Origin: Thermoplasmatota archaeon | GTDB lineage: Archaea; Thermoplasmatota; Thermoplasmata; Thermoplasmatales; Thermoplasmataceae | NCBI GenBank assembly: GCA_023489425.1 | Contig: JAMDCG010000092.1 | Coordinates: forward strand, 1 to 9,394 | Reading direction: 5' to 3' | Length of the DNA stretch: 9,394 nt | In this document: positions 6,590 through 9,394 of the stretch, in pieces | How the letters are laid out: the number at the start of each line of letters is the position of its first letter | Position numbering within the stretch: position 1 is the stretch's first letter | Translations under genes and position numbers: made by a program | Notes under the pieces: generated by a model | What the model saw: only the letters and a program-made list of their open reading frames with translations | What the model was told of the DNA's origin: nothing | The model's database searches: none

Positions 6590-6793
6590 TCACTTTTCCT
6601 GAATTGCCTTATTTATTTTTTCTTCCCACTCAGGGGTTATATCAAATTGATTGTGTGCATATCTGTTATGTATCCTTATTTTGTTCCACAGATCCTTGTG
6701 TGTTGGTTCATCTATATGATAGCTGCAATCAAATCCCACGTCCTTACAAGCATAATAAAATCTTGACATAGGATGGACATTGTATACGTGCAT
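6590..6793 (-). CDS. Small DUF1059-like protein
   Basis: A 67-residue soluble protein. The pattern CKDVGFDCSYHI (Cys16, Cys23) followed by a helix with spaced histidines (IHNRYAH, His42 and His47) and an amphipathic C-terminal helix matches what I know of DUF1059 (c-d-G-dC ... H ... H), a family of small proteins of unknown function in archaea and bacteria. The paired Cys and His residues suggest possible metal binding, but this is inference. I chose ATG 6793 because a TATA box (6815-6823) sits about 25-30 bases upstream, giving a leaderless message. An internal ATG at 6769 (MSRFYYAC) would also leave the domain intact, and it has no Shine-Dalgarno. It is the first gene of the probable DUF1059-GTPase-gltX operon and is followed by the GTPase start after four bases. 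Confidence 0.75.
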   Translation of the reverse strand: MHVYNVHPMSRFYYACKDVGFDCSYHIDEPTHKDLWNKIRIHNRYAHNQFDITPEWEEKINKAIQEK

Positions 6794-6814
6794 AAAAAAT
6801 TATCATTCTCAATA

Positions 6815-6823
6815 CTTATAGTT
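6815..6823 (-). promoter_or_regulatory. TATA box for the DUF1059-GTPase-gltX operon
   Basis: Read on the minus strand, AACTATAAG lies 22-30 bases before ATG 6793, in the 48-base gap after cobS. Position and composition fit a leaderless archaeal promoter. It suggests that the translation operon can be expressed independently of cobS. Confidence 0.45.
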
Positions 6824-6841
6824 ATTTGTGTAACCATGCAG

Positions 6842-7576
6842 TCAAATAAAGAAAATTGGAATTGTGGACAGGAGGAGTGCAAACATTCTTCCAATCTCTC
6901 CAGAAGCTCCAACTATATCTCCATTTACTCCTCTGAAAATCCTGTAGAGGTAGAGCCTGAGTATGATTGCAATTACTATGACTGCAATCAAAACAAAGAT
7001 GTACGCAGGGAATAGTATCAATGATAATATAAAAGGGATTCCAAAGGAAGTAACAAGGAATGTCCATCTCGATGAGATGACTGAAAAGAATTTTCCATAG
7101 CCATCTCCTATTGGTTTAGTCCTGAAGAATATCAGTGACATGAAAATAATGTCCACAAGCTGGGAAAAAAGTATCAGGTACGGAATTCTGGTTGCGGAAA
7201 CAGAAAGCAGGGCAGAAATACTTATCCCATAAACAACAAAGAACATGAATAGGCCACCGGCTCCTACAGAAGGGTCTTTCATCACCCTGAGCCTGGCTTC
7301 CGTCTCCCCTCTTTTCATCAATCCATCTCCAAGGTCAAGGAGAGAGTCTAAATTTTGTGCACCATGAATGATACCTATTATGCTGAGGGCCAAAATTGCG
7401 AGAATGAATTTTGAAACATAATTTTCAACTGCATAAAGAATAATAAAGGAAATTAGGCCTGATATAAGGTACGGTAGCCAGAGAAAATAAAGGGCTTCAG
7501 GAATAAATTCTGCGTTTCCAGCAGGTATTACTGTAAAGAAAGAAATTGATGCCCTTGCATATCTTGATACTTTCAA
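6842..7576 (-). CDS. cobS: Adenosylcobinamide-GDP ribazoletransferase (cobalamin synthase)
   Basis: Membrane enzyme that joins adenosylcobinamide-GDP to alpha-ribazole (or its phosphate), the last assembly step of the cobalamin nucleotide loop. The 244 residues are of usual length. The active-site region NLDSLLDLGDGLMKRGE (75-91) followed by RVMKDPSVGAGG (97-108) corresponds to the family's D-x-DG ... MKD-x-x-G signature. The C-terminal GVNGDIVGASGEIG (216-229) matches the conserved G-x-GD-x-GA-x-E block. About six to seven hydrophobic segments fill the rest (for example 31-50, 56-72, 108-126, 131-152, 172-188, 190-207). The start appears to be TTG 7574-7576: it gives the expected N-terminus (KVSRYARASISFFTVIP) and lies about 25 bases from a TATA element with no Shine-Dalgarno, that is, leaderless. 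It diverges from the cobD-like gene across 48 bases. Confidence 0.9.
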   Translation of the reverse strand: MKVSRYARASISFFTVIPAGNAEFIPEALYFLWLPYLISGLISFIILYAVENYVSKFILAILALSIIGIIHGAQNLDSLLDLGDGLMKRGETEARLRVMKDPSVGAGGLFMFFVVYGISISALLSVSATRIPYLILFSQLVDIIFMSLIFFRTKPIGDGYGKFFSVISSRWTFLVTSFGIPFILSLILFPAYIFVLIAVIVIAIILRLYLYRIFRGVNGDIVGASGEIGRMFALLLSTIPIFFI

Positions 7577-7590
7577 CCAGACAATATACT

Positions 7591-7617
7591 TAATTGATAT
7601 AAATATGAAATCAATTA
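7591..7617. promoter_or_regulatory. Shared bidirectional TATA box inside an inverted repeat (possible operator)
   Basis: The 48-base gap between cobS (TTG 7576, leftward) and the cobD-like gene (ATG 7625, rightward) holds TATAAATA at 7598-7605, which reads TATTTATA on the other strand. Its centre is about 23-24 bases from the right-hand start and 25-26 from the left-hand start, so one element has correct leaderless spacing in both directions. It lies within a perfect 8-base inverted repeat, TAATTGAT (7591-7598) and ATCAATTA (7610-7617), separated by 11 bases. The repeat could be a dimeric regulator's operator that would cover the TATA box. No second TATA candidate at the right distance was seen for either gene. 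Confidence 0.55.
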
Positions 7618-7624
7618 CACTAAA

Positions 7625-8674
7625 ATGAAATTAAGTTCAGATGATAGTTTTACCCACGGTGACACATACCTAAAAGTAAGGGATAAATACCCGGAAATAA
7701 GGGATTTCTCAGCCAATATTAACCATAAAAGTCCTGAATATGTCAACGGGAAGAAGACAGAAGTGCTGAGGCATTATCCTGCTGGAGAAGAAAAGATAGA
7801 AGTAGTGATAGGGAGGCTAGTTACTACTGATCCTGGAAAAATAATTGCAACTTATGGCATGACCTCCCTTATAAATTATGTCTATCAACTGCATTCTGGA
7901 AAGAATGTTCTGCTTATAGAGCCAATTTTTTCAGAGCACAGGAGGGCTGCAGAAGCAAGCAGTTGTACAATAACAAGATTGAGCATGGGTGCATTGACAA
8001 AAAACATGGAATCACTCAAAAATTTTAATTATGATCTGATTTCATTGAATATACCGGTGAATCCAACAGGGGAAATGCTCAGCCATAAGGAAATCGAAGC
8101 AATAATTAGAATTTCAATGAAGAAGGATGCAACCGTATTCATGGATCAGGCATATATTGATTTTCTAACCACAAGGCGACAGATGGAGTTAAAGAAGGCT
8201 ACAGAACAATATCCGGGCGTTATTATAGGTAGGTCTATGACAAAAGTGAGTGGATTGCCGGGAATCAGACTTGGTTTCGGTATATGTTCTTCTGGAACTG
8301 TAAGAATGCTGAGAAAGATCAGGGGACCATGGACTATTCCTGAGGAGTATACGACTATACTGGAAAAATGGTCGGAGTACCAGCCCGACACCAATATGTT
8401 GCTAAGGGAAAGAGAAAATATCACGAAAGAACTAAAAAAGATGAAATTAACGGTATTGGGGAAGTCAGAGGTCAACTTTCTATCATTCAGACTGAATGAA
8501 CAAATAGATCCACTGGACTTCGAAAGAAAACTCATGGAGAAAGGATTCTTGATAAGGAATCTCAGCGATTTCTACGGATTTACAGCAAATGATTTCAGGA
8601 TAAATATAAGAAGTCAGGAAGAGAACACGGAACTAATTGAGGCAATAAGGGCGATAATAAATGACCGAAGGTAA
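7625..8674 (+). CDS. cobD: CobD-like aminotransferase-fold enzyme (putative L-threonine-O-3-phosphate decarboxylase)
   Basis: PLP-dependent fold-type I protein of the HisC/CobD group, 349 residues. CobD makes (R)-1-amino-2-propanol phosphate for the cobalamin side arm. Evidence for CobD over HisC: the N-terminal THGD (10-13) and DFSANINHKSPEYV (27-40) resemble the HGG ... DFSaNiNP opening of CobD, and the C-terminal FLIRNLSDFYGFTANDFRINIR (308-329) resembles ILIRD-s-F-gL-x-x-fiRvavR. PLP contacts visible are PVNPTG (144-149), MDQAY (173-177, Asp174 for the pyridine nitrogen), the Schiff-base Lys207 in SMTK, and GIRLG (213-217). Arg325 is the likely carboxylate-binding Arg. The context (cobS divergent, cobQ overlapping) supports a cobalamin role. 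HisC activity cannot be excluded by sequence alone. ATG 7625 has no Shine-Dalgarno but a correctly spaced TATA box. The 3' end overlaps cobQ by 14 bases. Confidence 0.8.
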   Translation: MKLSSDDSFTHGDTYLKVRDKYPEIRDFSANINHKSPEYVNGKKTEVLRHYPAGEEKIEVVIGRLVTTDPGKIIATYGMTSLINYVYQLHSGKNVLLIEPIFSEHRRAAEASSCTITRLSMGALTKNMESLKNFNYDLISLNIPVNPTGEMLSHKEIEAIIRISMKKDATVFMDQAYIDFLTTRRQMELKKATEQYPGVIIGRSMTKVSGLPGIRLGFGICSSGTVRMLRKIRGPWTIPEEYTTILEKWSEYQPDTNMLLRERENITKELKKMKLTVLGKSEVNFLSFRLNEQIDPLDFERKLMEKGFLIRNLSDFYGFTANDFRINIRSQEENTELIEAIRAIINDRR

Positions 8675-9394
8675 GTTAATACACATAATGGGGACATCTT
8701 CAAATGCTGGAAAGAGTACAATCACAATGGGAATCTGCAGAATTCTAAGTGATATGGGATATAGCGTATCTCCATTCAAGGCCATGAACATGTCGCTGAA
8801 TTCCATATCCACTCCTGATGGTTATGAGATATCAAGATCACAATGGTTGCAGGCTAAAGCTTCCAGGACAGTACCTGACTGGAAGATCAACCCAATCCTG
8901 CTGAAGCCTGAAGGGTCCGGTAAGTCCCAGGTCATATTCATGGGAAAGTCCATCGGAAGTAGAACCATCGAAGATTATGGAAAGCTACTGCGAGATGAAG
9001 CAAGGTCAGCAGTAAGGGAAGCCCTGAAATCTCTTCTCGACACGTATGATGTGGTTGTTGCGGAAGGTTCAGGATCAGCGGCAGAGATAAATCTTTATGA
9101 CAGGGATCTTGCAAATACATGGTTGACGAGTGAATTCAAGGGAACCGGGATACTTGTCACAAACATTGAAAATGGTGGCGCATTCTCATCACTTTACGGC
9201 ACAAAGTCACTTGCACAGTTCCCGGAGGTTCTGAAGTATTTCATAATAAACAATATGAGGGGCAGCACTGAATTGCTCAGGTATGGCATTGAGAAGATAA
9301 GTTCCATGACAGGCATGTTAAGTATGGGGGTAATCCCACATATGGAAAACAGCAAATTGCCTGGTGAAGATTCGCTGGATTACAGTAATATTAA
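8661..9394 (+). CDS. cobQ: Cobyric acid synthase, glutamine-hydrolysing (3' partial)
   Basis: ATP- and glutamine-dependent amidation of the b, d, e and g side chains of adenosylcobyrinate diamide to give cobyric acid (CobQ/CbiP). The first 244 residues are in the window; the C-terminal glutamine amidotransferase domain lies beyond it. The synthetase domain is well conserved: P-loop GTSSNAGKST (11-20), PFKAMNMSLNS (38-48), LQAKAS (63-68), NPILLKPEG (77-85), SQVIFMGK (89-96), AEGSGSAAEINLYDRD (134-149), NIENGGAFSSLYGT (168-181), IINNMRG (195-201), TGMLSMGVIPH (217-227) and LPGEDSLD (233-240). One departure: the family's usual AQNM is AMNM here (Met42 in place of Gln). The start ATG 8661 overlaps the end of the cobD-like gene by 14 bases in another frame, with a weak AAGGGCGAT upstream, so the pair is probably translationally coupled. 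Confidence 0.93.
   Translation, partial: MTEGKLIHIMGTSSNAGKSTITMGICRILSDMGYSVSPFKAMNMSLNSISTPDGYEISRSQWLQAKASRTVPDWKINPILLKPEGSGKSQVIFMGKSIGSRTIEDYGKLLRDEARSAVREALKSLLDTYDVVVAEGSGSAAEINLYDRDLANTWLTSEFKGTGILVTNIENGGAFSSLYGTKSLAQFPEVLKYFIINNMRGSTELLRYGIEKISSMTGMLSMGVIPHMENSKLPGEDSLDYSNI

Noticed and set aside
6773..7015. Plus-strand open frame opposite the end of cobS and the DUF1059 promoter
   Set aside because: It lies opposite conserved CobS sequence and has no recognisable domain. The opposite strand explains the region fully.
7577..7624. Cobalamin riboswitch upstream of cobS or the cobD-like gene
   Set aside because: The gap is 48 bases and both genes look leaderless, leaving no room for a B12 aptamer.
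1..9394. tRNA, rRNA, CRISPR array, insertion sequence, toxin-antitoxin or defence genes
   Set aside because: Reading both strands showed no tRNA-like cloverleaf, no regularly spaced repeats, no transposase and no defence motifs. The intergenic space is small and mostly explained by promoters.

Overview
The window looks like chromosomal DNA of an archaeon, most likely from the order Thermoplasmatales (relatives of Thermoplasma, Ferroplasma, Picrophilus or Cuniculiplasma). The reasons are an archaeal-type glutamyl-tRNA synthetase, a NOG1-type GTPase, a DUF2240-like archaeal protein, an HMG-CoA reductase of the bacterial-like class II form (known from Thermoplasmata and Archaeoglobus), A/T-rich TATA boxes about 25 bases before start codons (leaderless transcripts), and moderate to low G+C. 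I cannot fix the genus from the sequence alone.

Layout. Positions 2-199 are the 3' end of a membrane transporter gene, probably MFS. Positions 320-2340 hold a tight plus-strand pair: class II HMG-CoA reductase (mevalonate synthesis for isoprenoid lipids) and a TPR-like helical-repeat protein whose ribosome binding site overlaps the reductase stop codon. A minus-strand DUF2240-like gene (2324-2818) converges on this pair with a 17-base overlap. Positions 2982-3921 hold two tandem, related small membrane proteins. The first is broken (a frame change plus an in-frame stop), while the second is intact behind a clear TATA box with a GTG start.

From 7576 down to 3990 the minus strand carries cobS, a DUF1059 protein, a NOG1-like GTPase and gltX. 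The last three are very close (4-base gap, then 26-base overlap) and probably form one translation-linked operon with its own promoter in the gap after cobS. From 7625 the plus strand carries a CobD-like aminotransferase and, overlapping it by 14 bases, the start of cobyric acid synthase (cobQ/cbiP), which runs off the window.

The cobalamin genes therefore diverge from one 48-base gap: cobS to the left, cobD-like and cobQ to the right. CobQ amidates the corrin ring, CobD supplies aminopropanol phosphate for the nucleotide loop, and CobS joins the activated corrinoid to the lower-ligand nucleoside. A single TATA element sits almost exactly midway between the two start codons, inside an 8-base inverted repeat, so it could serve both directions and be controlled by one regulator. 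This is the most interesting structural feature. No RNA genes, insertion sequences, CRISPR array or defence system were seen, and most of the window is ordinary housekeeping DNA.
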